Below are positions 15,982-24,488 of a stretch of DNA of 32,597 nt, piece after piece. The translations under genes and the position numbers were made by a program. Position 1 is the stretch's first letter. Each line of letters starts with the position of its first letter. Where the stretch lies: positions 105,551 to 138,147 of the forward strand of contig NZ_LKIR01000127.1 in assembly GCF_001462205.1 (NCBI RefSeq). The letters run 5' to 3'. This stretch comes from Haloparvum sedimenti (GTDB lineage: Archaea > Halobacteriota > Halobacteria > Halobacteriales > Haloferacaceae). The notes under the pieces are model-generated. The model ran no database searches. It saw nothing but the letters and a program-made list of their open reading frames with translations, and was not told the DNA's origin.

Positions 15982-16497
15982 CTACGCGCTGTGGACCGCC
16001 TTCCGGAGCGCGCCCTCGGTCTGTGCCCCCGTAAGGCGCTCGGCGGGCTCGCCGTTTTTGAACACCAGCATCGTGGGAAGCCCCTGGACGCCGAACTGCC
16101 GACAGACGCCCTGATGGCGGTCGGCGTCGACCTTTATGACCGCGGCGTCGGTGTTCGCGGCGAGCCGCTCCAGCGGCTCCTCCATCATCCGACAGGGACC
16201 GCACCAGTCGGCGTAGAAGTCGACCAAGGCGACCTCGTACCGGCCCGCGACCGCCGCGAGCGAGCCGCCGGTGAACGCGACCGGCTCAGCGGGCGTGCCG
16301 GCTCGGTCGTCGACGTTCTGACCACCCTCTCCGGCGTCCTCGCCGAGTTCACCCATTTCGGCCTTCTCGCGGAGCTCCCGTAGCTTCCGCTCGCGGATCG
16401 CCTCGATGTCGTCGCTCGCGTCGCCGGCGGTCGCGTCGCCGGCGTTTCCGTCTCCGCCGGTTCCGTCTCCGCCGCTCGCGTCGCTCCGTTCGCTCAT
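15982..16497 (-). CDS. trx: Thioredoxin with acidic N-terminal extension
   Basis: A 171-residue protein. Residues 70-171 form a thioredoxin domain with the redox motif WCGPC at 98-102 and the cis-proline at Pro141 (VQGLPTML). The first 65 residues are a Gly/Asp/Ala-rich segment followed by a charged helix (DDIEAIRERKLRELREKAEM), which resembles the helix at the front of other haloarchaeal proteins. It probably reduces protein disulfides in the cytoplasm. No signal peptide or membrane helix is visible. The open frame continues upstream, but the ATG at 16497 has a TATA-like box 28 nt upstream. Confidence 0.93.
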   Translation of the reverse strand: MSERSDASGGDGTGGDGNAGDATAGDASDDIEAIRERKLRELREKAEMGELGEDAGEGGQNVDDRAGTPAEPVAFTGGSLAAVAGRYEVALVDFYADWCGPCRMMEEPLERLAANTDAAVIKVDADRHQGVCRQFGVQGLPTMLVFKNGEPAERLTGAQTEGALRKAVHSA

Positions 16498-16521
16498 GGA
16501 CCGGGGTACGCGCCTCGGCGA

Positions 16522-16529
16522 CATAAGGG
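16522..16529 (-). promoter_or_regulatory. TATA-like box of the thioredoxin gene
   Basis: Minus strand cccttatg, centred about 28 nt before the ATG at 16497. Confidence 0.55.
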
Positions 16530-16587
16530 TTCGACGCGCGTGCGCGGTCGGCGCAACGCCTTCGGGGGAGGGACGCGTGGGTCGACC

Positions 16588-16974
16588 ATGAGCCGCGACG
16601 ACCGCGACTTGGACGCCTGGATCGAGGCCTACTGGGGGTGGGCCGGGGTCGCGGCGTTCCTGCTTTTGTCGGTCGACCTGCTCACGTCGCTCGGCGCGGC
16701 CGCGGTCGTCGGGGTCGAACACGAGTCGAACCCCCTGATGGCGTGGCTTCTGGTCCAGCCGACCGCGGTGCTGGCCGGGGTCCACCTCGCGGCGGCGGGA
16801 CTCATCGTCGTCCTGCTCTACGGACTGCAGGAACTCGTCAAGGAGGCCCCCAGTCCCCAACAGCGCTTCCTGATGATCGCCGCGGAGGCGTTTCTGGGGC
16901 TCCTCGTCGCCGCGGGACTGTTCCTGCTCGCGAACAACCTCTCCGTCATCGTGCTCGGCGAGAGCCTGCTGTGA
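16588..16974 (+). CDS. DUF5658-like small membrane protein
   Basis: A 128-residue protein with three hydrophobic segments: GVAAFLLLSVDLLTSLGAAA (about 20-39), TAVLAGVHLAAAGLIVVLLY (about 55-74) and FLGLLVAAGLFLLANNLSVI (about 98-117). The Asp in the first helix followed by EHESNPLMAWLL is the pattern I associate with DUF5658 membrane proteins; the function is unknown. An upstream in-frame ATG at 16540 would add a Gly/Arg-rich segment without membrane character, so I use the ATG at 16588. It is divergent from thioredoxin; no clear TATA box is visible. Confidence 0.8.
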   Translation: MSRDDRDLDAWIEAYWGWAGVAAFLLLSVDLLTSLGAAAVVGVEHESNPLMAWLLVQPTAVLAGVHLAAAGLIVVLLYGLQELVKEAPSPQQRFLMIAAEAFLGLLVAAGLFLLANNLSVIVLGESLL

Positions 16975-17017
16975 GGGGTCGCGGTCCCGGGCGGCCGCGA
17001 CCGCCCCGGTCTGAAGA

Positions 17018-17025
17018 GTTTAAAC
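17018..17025 (+). promoter_or_regulatory. TATA-like box of the XPD-like helicase
   Basis: Reads gtttaaac. It is centred 28 nt before the GTG at 17050 but only 7-8 nt before the in-frame ATG at 17029, so it favours the GTG as the leaderless start. Confidence 0.6.
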
Positions 17026-17049
17026 CCGATGGGGCGCAACCCCGGAGCA

Positions 17050-19380
17050 GTGACTGACGCCCCGCCGTGGACCGACGTGTTCGGCCACCCCGAACCGTAC
17101 GCCGAGCAGGCCGACGGCATCGACGCCGCCATCGACGCCGCCGACGAGGGCGGCTTCCTGGCGCTCGAGGGCGCCTGCGGCACCGGCAAGACGATGCTCG
17201 CGCTCACGGCGGGCATCGACCGCGTCCGCGACCCCGACTCGCCCTTCGAGCGCGTCTTCGTCCTCACGAGCGTCAAACAGCAGCTCAGGCAGTTCGAGAC
17301 GGACCTGGAGACGATAAACGGGAACCTCCCGGACGACTACCGGCCGGTCTCGGGACTCACGCTCGTCGGGAAGGCGGACGTCTGCCCGTACGCGCGCGAG
17401 AACCGCGGCGGCGTCGACCGCGAGAACGTCTACGAGCGCTGCGAGGGGCTCCGCGAGCGCACCCGGAACCTCGTCGGAGAGGGCGGCCCGACAACGACCG
17501 GGAACCTGGTCTCGGAGGCGACGGCTCAGCAAGTCGGACTCGCGGACTCCGGCAGCGCGGGCGGCGGCGCGGAGTACCTCTCCGTCGACGGCGAGCCGAC
17601 GCCGTACCGCCCGGACACCGAGGAGTACGGCGACACCGAGTTCTGCCCCTTCTACGCCGGCTTCCTCGACGACCTGCCGGAGGACGGCGAGCAGGCGGAG
17701 GCCGTGCCGTTCGACCCGACGGAGAAGGGCCACATCGACGCCGACGAACTCGTGAAGCTCGCGGCCGGCCACGGCTCCTGTCCCCACTCCGTGATGGGCG
17801 CGCTCGTGCCGGAGGTCGAGGTCGTCATCGGCAACTACTACCACGCGTTCGACCCGACGACGACGGAGACGTTCACGGGCGCGCTGCTGGACGAGTCGAC
17901 GTTCGTCGTCTGCGACGAGGCGCACATGCTCGAGCCGCGCGTGCGCGACCTCGTGAGCGACCGCGTCGCGGACGCGAGCCTGCGCGACGCCGAGAACGAG
18001 CTCACGCGCGTCATCCAGCCCGTCAAGTTCGACGACGAGGGGAGCTACACCGACGACGCCGACCTCGTCCGCGGGGAGTTGGCCGACAGCGACGTGACGG
18101 TCTCGGAGATCGAGCGCGTCCGCGAGTTCTACCGCGACCTCCGCGAGGAGCTCGACCGGCGCGTGGTCGAGCACCTCGACCGCGAGTCCCCCAGCTGGCG
18201 CGCGCACCTCGCGGACCTCGAGGACGCCGAACTCCCGCTCCGGGACCCCGAGACACCCGGGCAGGACGAGATCACGGCGTGGGCGAACCGGGAGGGGTAC
18301 GAGGACCGCGTCTGGGCCCGCTGCGGCGCGGTCGGCGCGGTCGTCTCCCGCGTGCTCGACGAGTTGGAAGGCGAGGACAAACAGCGCGCCGCGCCGGGGG
18401 TCGGGCGGACGCTGAACGCGTGGTACCGCGAGGACCACGAGACGTTCTTCCGCGCGATCGAGCTGGAGCGGACGTGGGACGAGACGGAGCCGCCCGAGAG
18501 CTGGCGGCGCGCGTTCAACGGTCGCCTCGCGCTGTACAACTGCCTGCCGAGCCGCGCCATCGGCGAGCGCCTCGGGGAGTTCGGCGGCGGCGTCCTGATG
18601 AGCGCGACGCTGGAGCCGCTCGACGTGTTCCGCGAGGTCTCCGGGCTGGACCACCTCGCGGAGGCGGGCCGCCCCATCGTCGAGCGCACCTACGGGCTGA
18701 CGTTCCCCGAGGAGAACCGCGCGAGCTTCGCGGTCGACGCCCCGAAGTTCACCCACGATAACCGCGGCGCGCCGGGCGAGGCGAACTCGACGCGGACCGC
18801 CTACGTGGACTCGACCGCCGAGGTCGCGAAGCGCGAGGGGAACGTCCTCGTCGGGATGCCCAACTACCGCGAGGCGAAGTGGATGGCCGGCGAGCTGGAC
18901 GAGCGCCTTGACAAGCCGGTGCTGTTCGACGAGTCCTCCGGCGACCGCGCCACGGAGTCGCTGAAGGACGACTTCTTCGCCGGCGGCGAGAAGGTGCTGG
19001 TGACAAGCCTGCGGGGGACCCTCACCGAGGGCGTCGACTACCGCGGCGACCGGCTCGAGGCTGCGGTCGTCTGCGGCGTCCCCATCATCAACACCGCCCG
19101 ACCGCGGACGCGCGCCGTGGTGGCTGCCTACGACCGCCGGTTCGGCGACGGCTTCGAGACCGCGCTCACGGTTCCGGCGGTCAGAAAGGCCCGGCAGGCC
19201 GTGGGGCGCGTGATCCGGGGCCCGGAGGAGCGCGGCGTCCGCGTCCTGCTGGATGCCCGCTACGCGCGGAACTCGTGGAACGCGGTCCGCGAGTACCTCC
19301 CGCCCCACGAGCGCGAGGAGTTCCAGCCGGTGAGCCCGGACATGCTCTCGTTCGCGCTTGATCGGTTCGAGGACGACTGA
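17050..19380 (+). CDS. XPD/Rad3-like DNA helicase (DinG superfamily)
   Basis: A 776-residue superfamily 2 helicase. Walker A is GACGTGKT at 41-48 and the DEAH box is at 289-292 (VVCDEAHML). Four cysteines lie between them, at about 112 (DVCPYAREN), 131 (ERCEGLRE), 199 (FCPFYAGF) and 244 (GSCPHSVMG), as in the iron-sulfur domain of XPD, which is needed for 5'-3' unwinding. C-terminal motifs include SATLEPLDVF, LRGTLTEGVDYRG and the motif VI region KARQAVGRVIRGPEE. Role is probably DNA repair or genome maintenance. The in-frame ATG at 17029 lies too close to the TATA box, so the GTG is preferred. Confidence 0.92.
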   Translation: MTDAPPWTDVFGHPEPYAEQADGIDAAIDAADEGGFLALEGACGTGKTMLALTAGIDRVRDPDSPFERVFVLTSVKQQLRQFETDLETINGNLPDDYRPVSGLTLVGKADVCPYARENRGGVDRENVYERCEGLRERTRNLVGEGGPTTTGNLVSEATAQQVGLADSGSAGGGAEYLSVDGEPTPYRPDTEEYGDTEFCPFYAGFLDDLPEDGEQAEAVPFDPTEKGHIDADELVKLAAGHGSCPHSVMGALVPEVEVVIGNYYHAFDPTTTETFTGALLDESTFVVCDEAHMLEPRVRDLVSDRVADASLRDAENELTRVIQPVKFDDEGSYTDDADLVRGELADSDVTVSEIERVREFYRDLREELDRRVVEHLDRESPSWRAHLADLEDAELPLRDPETPGQDEITAWANREGYEDRVWARCGAVGAVVSRVLDELEGEDKQRAAPGVGRTLNAWYREDHETFFRAIELERTWDETEPPESWRRAFNGRLALYNCLPSRAIGERLGEFGGGVLMSATLEPLDVFREVSGLDHLAEAGRPIVERTYGLTFPEENRASFAVDAPKFTHDNRGAPGEANSTRTAYVDSTAEVAKREGNVLVGMPNYREAKWMAGELDERLDKPVLFDESSGDRATESLKDDFFAGGEKVLVTSLRGTLTEGVDYRGDRLEAAVVCGVPIINTARPRTRAVVAAYDRRFGDGFETALTVPAVRKARQAVGRVIRGPEERGVRVLLDARYARNSWNAVREYLPPHEREEFQPVSPDMLSFALDRFEDD

Positions 19381-19401
19381 GACGGTGGTTGTGTGACCTG
19401 G

Positions 19402-19631
19402 CGTGGTGCCGGCTCAGAAGTTTCTGCCGGCACTCCCACATTCAGAAACAGTTCTGTTGCAGATCCTGCTGATCGGGACAGCAACACTTCGAAAGCCCCA
19501 GCCGGCTCGACCCGCCGGGCCTCGCTGCGCGCTCGCGCCTCTCAGCACCGCCCGGCGCGAGTGCTTGCGTCGTCCGGGCGGGATCGAGCCGACTGCCCCT
19601 TTCAGTCCCACCCATCGCTCCGCACAGCGCC
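19402..19631 (+). other. Hairpin-rich upstream half of element A
   Basis: Non-coding, between the helicase stop and the core of element A. It contains a perfect 8-bp stem gtgccggc/gccggcac (19406-19413 with 19426-19433). A larger imperfect hairpin follows, with an outer stem 19503-19516/19577-19591 of 14 pairs (one bulge) and an inner stem 19532-19539/19554-19561 of 8 pairs. Its loop is tctcagcaccgccc. The gcaccgc in that loop recurs in the core loops. Element B has only traces of this half (ggtgccggct, ttcagt). No convincing protein is encoded. Confidence 0.6.
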
Positions 19632-19800
19632 GCAACCGCACAGCAGCCTCGCACCTCCCCAGCCTCGGCGGCCGCGTGACCGCGAAACCGCACCGCAAGG
19701 CGGCCACGCGGCCGCCTCCCTCGCGCGGTCGCGGCGACACAAGGTCGCCGCGGCGCGCGCCGACAGCATCGCTCAGCACAGTACCAGCACCGCAACCGCT
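19632..19800 (+). repeat. Core of intergenic hairpin element, copy A
   Basis: Order of parts: gcacagca box; cctccccagcctcggc (19654-19669); hairpin I with 17 base positions and one A-C mismatch (19667-19683/19700-19716) closing the loop gaaaccgcaccgcaag; linker tccctcgcgcg; hairpin II (about 19722-19738/19744-19759) with loop acaag; then ccgacagcatc and a tail with cagcaccgcaaccgc. Copy B at 27578-27742 has the same order with different but still paired stems. A T-run follows at 19831-19835. It could be a non-coding RNA gene or a structured repeat. The strand is inferred from the T-run. Confidence 0.75.
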
Positions 19801-19830
19801 TTGGGACCCGCCCTAGCGCAGCGCGGCCGG

Positions 19831-19835
19831 TTTTT
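19831..19835 (+). terminator. T-run after element A
   Basis: Five T (ggtttttc) 31 nt after the element A tail and just before the convergent arfC stop. It could end a plus-strand transcript from the helicase or the element. Confidence 0.3.
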
Positions 19836-19870
19836 CAATCCTCAAAAGCGCCGGAGTGGCCTTCGCCGAC

Positions 19871-20539
19871 TCACTCCGCTCGAACGTCGTACGAGAGCAC
19901 CACGCCGTCGTCGAGTCGCTCCACGTCCGTCAGGTCCAGCCGCGGGAATTCCTCGGTGAACCCCTCGCCGTCCGCGAGCGTCGGCGCGTCGCGACCGCCG
20001 ACGATCATCGAGCCGACGTAGACGGAGAGCTCGTCCACCAGCCCCGCCTCGAACAGCGAGAAGATGACCTCGCCGCCGCCCTCCACCATCAGGCGGTCGA
20101 CGCCGCGGTCGGCGAGCTTATCGAGGCCGGCCGCGAGGTCCACGCGGTCCTCGCCGGCCGGGATCACCTCCGCGCCGGCGTCGGCCAGGTCCTCGCGGCG
20201 CGCAGGGGTGGTCGCCTCGCTCACGAGCAAGTAGGTCGTGGCGGCGCCGTCCAGGACTCTGGCGTCCGGTGGCGTTCGCCCCGAGGAGTCGACGACGACG
20301 CGGGCCGGGTGCGGCGGGCGGCCCGTCTCGCCACGCTCGGCGCGGAGGTCCGCGTCGTCCAGCGTCAGGTGCGGGTCGTCCGCGAGGACCGTCCCGACGC
20401 CGACCATGACGGCGTCCGAGCGCGCCCGGACGCGGTCGACGCGCGCGAAGTCCTCCTCGCCGGAGATGCGGAGCTGCTCGCGGCGGCGCGTGGCGAGCTT
20501 CCCGTCCACGCTTTCGGCGGCGTTGACCACGACGTGCAT
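19871..20539 (-). CDS. arfC: 2,5-diamino-6-ribosylamino-pyrimidinone 5'-phosphate reductase ArfC
   Basis: A 222-residue RibD C-terminal/dihydrofolate-reductase-like enzyme of the usual archaeal length. In archaea and fungi it reduces the ribosyl side chain of the pyrimidine intermediate with NAD(P)H, before deamination in riboflavin synthesis. Signatures are AESVDGKLAT around 8-17, DAVMVGVGTVLADDPHLTL at 42-60 and LMVEGGGEVIFSLFEAGLVDEL around 150-171. The open frame extends far upstream antisense to the RPA gene. The ATG at 20539 gives the canonical MHVVVNAAESVDGK start. It is divergent from the RPA operon, as I recall it also being close to rpa1 in Haloferax. Confidence 0.93.
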   Translation of the reverse strand: MHVVVNAAESVDGKLATRRREQLRISGEEDFARVDRVRARSDAVMVGVGTVLADDPHLTLDDADLRAERGETGRPPHPARVVVDSSGRTPPDARVLDGAATTYLLVSEATTPARREDLADAGAEVIPAGEDRVDLAAGLDKLADRGVDRLMVEGGGEVIFSLFEAGLVDELSVYVGSMIVGGRDAPTLADGEGFTEEFPRLDLTDVERLDDGVVLSYDVRAE

Positions 20540-20650
20540 GCCGCCCTCTGGTCCGGCCGCGGGGATGGTCGTTTCGGTGGGCGGCGGGGCGAGCGCGTCC
20601 GGGAACGCGCGGCGCGTCCGGCGCGTTCCACGTTCGCTCCGCCCAGCGAA

Positions 20651-20660
20651 CCCTTTTGTG
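20651..20660 (+). promoter_or_regulatory. TATA-like box of the RPA operon
   Basis: Reads cccttttgtg, centred about 28 nt before the rpa1 ATG at 20684. Confidence 0.55.
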
Positions 20661-20683
20661 CAAGTACGCCGAACCGTGGGCCG

Positions 20684-22066
20684 ATGGATGTCGACAACCA
20701 TGCCGAGGATCTCGCCTCCGATCTCGGCGTAGACAAAGAGGAGGTCAAAGCGGACCTGGAGAATCTGCTGGAGTACAGCGTGCCCATCGACGAGGCCAAA
20801 CAGAGCGTCCGCCGGAAGCACGGCGGGGGCTCGGGCGGCTCCTCGCCGACTCCCGACTCGGTCGACCTCGGGGAGATCACGACCGACCATGACAGCGTCA
20901 CCGTGACCGCTGTCGTGCTGACGGTCGGTACCCGAACGATCCGGTACCAGGGTGACGACATCACGATCCGCGAGGGCGAACTCGCGGACGAGACGGGGAC
21001 GATCTCCTACACCGCGTGGACCGACTTCGGTTTCGAGCCCGGAGACGCCGTCACGATCGGCAACGCCGGCGTCCGCGAGTGGGACGGGAAGCCCGAACTC
21101 AACCTCAACGACTCCTCGACGGTCGCGATGGCCGACGAGACGCCGGACGTGGACACCGAGGTCGGCGGCGACCGCTCGCTGGTCGAGCTCGAACCCGGGG
21201 ACCGCGGCCGGAACGTCGAGGTGCGCGTGCTGGAGGTGGAGTCGAAGACCATCTCCGGGCGCGACGGCGAGACCGACATCCGCGAGGGGATCGTCGGCGA
21301 CGAGACCGGTCGGCTCCCGTTCACGGACTGGGACCCTCGCGAGGAGGTCGCGGAGGGCTCCGACCTGCGGATCGAGGACGTGTACGTCCGCGAGTTCCGC
21401 GGCGTCCCGTCGATCAACCTCACCGAGTTCTCGCAGGTGACGCCGCTCTCGGATCCGGTGACCGTCAAGGAGGACGCGCCGCGACTCTCGGTCGCAGAGG
21501 CCGTCGACACCGGCGGGATGTTCGACGTGGAGGTCGTCGGTAACGTGCTCGAGGTCCGTGACGGCTCCGGGCTGATCGAGCGCTGTCCCGACTGCGGGCG
21601 CGTGATTCAGGGCGGACAGTGTCGGAGCCACGGCGCCGTCGAGGGCGAGGACGACCTGCGCGTGAAGGCCATCCTCGACGACGGCACGGACACGCTGACG
21701 GTCGTGCTCGACGACGATCTGACCGCCGAGGTGTACGGCGGCGGGCTGGACGACGCGCTCGCGGCCGCACAGGAGGCGATGGACAAGGACGTGGTCGCGG
21801 CGGACATCCGCGACGAACTCGTCGGGCGCGCGTTCCGCGTCCGCGGGAACCTCTCCGTGGACGACTACGGCGCGAACCTCGACGCCGAGACGTTCGAACC
21901 CGCGAGCGACGATCCGGCCGACGCGGCCGAGGCCGTCCTCGAAACGCTCGGGGGGTCCGGGGACGCCGGTGGGGAGGCGGCGACCGACGGCGGCGCCCCC
22001 GCCGACGCTGACGCCGACGCTGACACCGACCCCGACGCCGCCGCGGACGCGGAGGTGGACCGATGA
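20684..22066 (+). CDS. rpa1: Replication protein A, large OB-fold subunit (Rpa1 type)
   Basis: A 460-residue single-stranded DNA-binding protein with an N-terminal helical region (1-45) and at least three OB folds: about 60-150, 165-270 and 275-400. The strand pattern DETGTISYTAWTDFGFEPGD in the first recurs as DETGRLPFTDWDPREEVAEG in the second. A zinc site C301, C304, C313, H316 (CPDCG...QCRSHG) lies in the third. The C-terminus is an acidic Ala/Asp repeat tail, typical of SSB proteins. Gene order RPA-RPA-associated protein-phosphoesterase identifies the haloarchaeal rpa1 operon. The stop overlaps the next start (ATGA). Confidence 0.94.
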   Translation: MDVDNHAEDLASDLGVDKEEVKADLENLLEYSVPIDEAKQSVRRKHGGGSGGSSPTPDSVDLGEITTDHDSVTVTAVVLTVGTRTIRYQGDDITIREGELADETGTISYTAWTDFGFEPGDAVTIGNAGVREWDGKPELNLNDSSTVAMADETPDVDTEVGGDRSLVELEPGDRGRNVEVRVLEVESKTISGRDGETDIREGIVGDETGRLPFTDWDPREEVAEGSDLRIEDVYVREFRGVPSINLTEFSQVTPLSDPVTVKEDAPRLSVAEAVDTGGMFDVEVVGNVLEVRDGSGLIERCPDCGRVIQGGQCRSHGAVEGEDDLRVKAILDDGTDTLTVVLDDDLTAEVYGGGLDDALAAAQEAMDKDVVAADIRDELVGRAFRVRGNLSVDDYGANLDAETFEPASDDPADAAEAVLETLGGSGDAGGEAATDGGAPADADADADTDPDAAADAEVDR

Positions 22067-23649
22067 GCGACGACGACGGGCCGGGCGCCCGCGAGGTCGC
22101 CTACCGGCTCTTCGCCGCGGAGTTCGACGACGCCTCGCTCTCCTACTCCGAGAGCGACGAGGAGCGCGCGCCGAACTACGTCGTCACCCCGACCGGCGCG
22201 CGCGTCAACCGCCTGTTCGCGGCCGGCGTGCTCACCGAGGTCGAGCACATCAACGACGACACCCGCCGCGGGCGCGTGGTCGACCCGACCGGCGCGTTCG
22301 TCACCTACGCCGGCCAGTACCAGCCCGACGCGCAGACGTTCCTCGAGCGTGCCGACCCGCCGAGCTTCGTGGCGCTGACGGGGAAGGCCCGGACCTTCGA
22401 GCCGGAGGACTCGGACCGCGTGTTCACCTCCGTCCGGCCGGAGAGCATCAACCACGTCGACGCGGATGTCCGCGACCGGTGGATCGTCACCGCCGCGGAG
22501 ACGACGCTCGACCGCCTCGCGGTCCTCGAGAAGGCCCTCGCCGCGGACCTCCGCGGGGAGGACCTCCGCCGCGCGCTGGAGGCCGGCGGCGCGCCCGCGT
22601 CGCTCGCGGCCGGGATCCCGCGCGCCCTGGAGCACTACCGCACCTCGCCCGCCTACGTCGAGGCCGTGCGGCTGATGGCGGTCGATGCGCTGGAGCTGGT
22701 CGCCGGCGACCGCGACGAGGTCCGCGCGCCCGACGTGGCCCCGGATGAGGGCGGTCACGCGGAGATCGGTCCGCTCCCGGAAACGGACGTGAGCGTCGAG
22801 CCCGCGGCCGTGACCGGCGAGGCGGCTTCATCGGCGGCGGAGACCGAGACGGAACCCGAAGCGGACGTCGAGGCAACCGCCGAGTCGGACCCGACAGAGA
22901 CCGCGGAGACGGAACCGGAACCGACGGCGGAGGCCGAACCGGAGGCGGAGATTGAGTCGGAGGCTGAGGCAGAGGCAGAGACCGAACCGGAGACGACGAC
23001 TGAGACGGAGACGGAACCGGCGGAACCGGAGACGGCCGAACCCGCGACGGCGGGAGGCGCCGACGAGACCACGGCCGAGGAGCCGCTCGGTGACTTCGAC
23101 GAGTCGCTCGGGGACTCCGACGCCGACGCGAGCGCCGCCGGGAGTTCAGCCGACAGTGGGGTCGCAGACACGTCCGACGCCGCCGACACGGAGGCCGCAG
23201 GCGGCGAGATGTACGAACTCGACGACGAGGAACGTGAGGAGATCGAGTCGGAGTACGGGACCGAGTTCGAGACCGGCGGCGAGGTCGAGGAGGCGGGTAT
23301 CGACGTCCCCGACGCCGACGACCTCGCCGAAGAGCTCGAAGAACAGGACGCGGAGCCCGACGAGACGGCGACGGAGGCCGAGACGGACTCGGGTGCCGAC
23401 GCCGAGAGCGAAGCCGAGGCGGATGGCGAGGAAGCGGCGGAGGACGCGGAGGACGTCGACCTCACTGCCGCCGCCGTCGAGACGATGCGCGAGTTGGACG
23501 ACGGCGACGGTGCGGACCGCGAGGCTGTGGCCGCGGCGGTCGTCGACGAGTACGGCGCCGACCCCGAGGACGTCGACGACGCCATCGAGGACGCCCTGAT
23601 GGGCGGCCAGTGCTACGAGCCGACCGAGGGGACGCTGAAAGCGATCTGA
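22063..23649 (+). CDS. rpap1: RPA-associated protein (Rpap1 type, COG3390)
   Basis: A 528-residue partner of Rpa1; in Haloferax the two co-purify and are encoded together. Residues about 8-235 form the conserved OB-fold-containing COG3390 domain (REVAYRLFAAEFDDASLSY, VFVTYAGQYQPDAQTFLERA is its strand region in part). A very long acidic low-complexity linker of Glu/Thr/Ala/Pro runs from about 245 to 460. The last 65 residues form a winged-helix-like domain (TAAAVETMRELDDGDGADRE) resembling the RPA32 C-terminal protein-binding domain. The linker is longer than I would expect for the family. Overlaps rpa1 by four bases and the rpe start by a TGATG junction. Confidence 0.92.
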   Translation: MSDDDGPGAREVAYRLFAAEFDDASLSYSESDEERAPNYVVTPTGARVNRLFAAGVLTEVEHINDDTRRGRVVDPTGAFVTYAGQYQPDAQTFLERADPPSFVALTGKARTFEPEDSDRVFTSVRPESINHVDADVRDRWIVTAAETTLDRLAVLEKALAADLRGEDLRRALEAGGAPASLAAGIPRALEHYRTSPAYVEAVRLMAVDALELVAGDRDEVRAPDVAPDEGGHAEIGPLPETDVSVEPAAVTGEAASSAAETETEPEADVEATAESDPTETAETEPEPTAEAEPEAEIESEAEAEAETEPETTTETETEPAEPETAEPATAGGADETTAEEPLGDFDESLGDSDADASAAGSSADSGVADTSDAADTEAAGGEMYELDDEEREEIESEYGTEFETGGEVEEAGIDVPDADDLAEELEEQDAEPDETATEAETDSGADAESEAEADGEEAAEDAEDVDLTAAAVETMRELDDGDGADREAVAAAVVDEYGADPEDVDDAIEDALMGGQCYEPTEGTLKAI

Positions 23650-24416
23650 TGGCGGTCGTCGAGCCGGTGCCGGACGCGCCGGCCGCGGTCGCCGAACTCC
23701 CGGACGAGCGCGCGCTCGTCGTCGCCGACTACCACGCCGGCATCGAGGTCGGACTGCGCTACCAGCGCGGCGTCGAACTCGACAGCGCCGCACCCGAGCG
23801 CCGCGAGCGCCTGCTCGCGCTGCTGGACCGCACCAACGCCGACCGCGTCGTGGTGCTGGGGGACCTCGCGCACCGCATCGCCGCACCGGAGGGCGAGGAG
23901 CGCGAGGAGATCGCGGCGCTGATCGACGCGGTCACCGAGCGCGTCCCGCTGACGCTGGTCGTCGGGAATCACGACCCCGGCGTCGCGGAGGCGTTCGCGG
24001 CCGACCTCGACGTGATCCCGGCCGGCGGCGAACGCCGCGGCGACGTGGCGTTCGTCCACGGGCACACGTGGCCCGACCCGGCGGTGTTCGGCGCGGAGAC
24101 GGTCTGCATGGGCCACGAACACCCGCAGGTCAGACTGGAGGACGCGGTCGGCGGGAGCCGGACCGAGCGCGCGTGGCTCCGCGGTGCGCTCCGGCGGGAA
24201 CCCTTCGAGGCCGAAGCCGAATCGGGCGAGGCAGTCGCGGCGGTCTGGAACGACCCGGAGCTCGTCGTCTTCCCGGCGTTCAACGAGCGGTCCGGCGGGA
24301 CGTGGATCAACGTCGACGGTCAGCAGTTCCTGGCCCCGTTTCTGCCCGAGGGACTGGTCGACGGGCAGGCGTACCTGCTCGACGGGACGCGACTCGGCGC
24401 GTATCGGTCGGTCTGA
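23649..24416 (+). CDS. rpe: Calcineurin-like phosphoesterase of the rpa1 operon (Rpe)
   Basis: A 255-residue metallophosphoesterase. All family metal motifs are visible: Asp27 and His29 (VVADYHAG), GDLAH at 71-75, GNHD at 106-109, HGH at 137-139 and GHEH at 155-158. It is the third gene of the RPA operon and starts within the stop codon of rpap1 (TGATG), which rules out the earlier in-frame ATG. Homologues are annotated as ICC-like or DNA-repair-associated phosphoesterases. A nuclease or phosphatase role alongside RPA is inferred from operon conservation and has not been demonstrated here. Confidence 0.92.
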   Translation: MAVVEPVPDAPAAVAELPDERALVVADYHAGIEVGLRYQRGVELDSAAPERRERLLALLDRTNADRVVVLGDLAHRIAAPEGEEREEIAALIDAVTERVPLTLVVGNHDPGVAEAFAADLDVIPAGGERRGDVAFVHGHTWPDPAVFGAETVCMGHEHPQVRLEDAVGGSRTERAWLRGALRREPFEAEAESGEAVAAVWNDPELVVFPAFNERSGGTWINVDGQQFLAPFLPEGLVDGQAYLLDGTRLGAYRSV

Positions 24417-24456
24417 GCGTGTGCCAGTGCGCCAGCGACCGCCCCCGCGGCGACGC

Positions 24457-24464
24457 GCTTAATC
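24457..24464 (+). promoter_or_regulatory. TATA-like box of lhr
   Basis: Reads gcttaatc, centred 28 nt before the lhr ATG at 24489. Confidence 0.6.
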
Positions 24465-24488
24465 GCCTGAGGACCGAACCTCGGAGCG

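Noticed and set aside
17020-19308. 762-codon minus-strand frame under the XPD-like helicase
   Set aside because: Exact antisense shadow of a helicase with all its motifs; no recognisable product.
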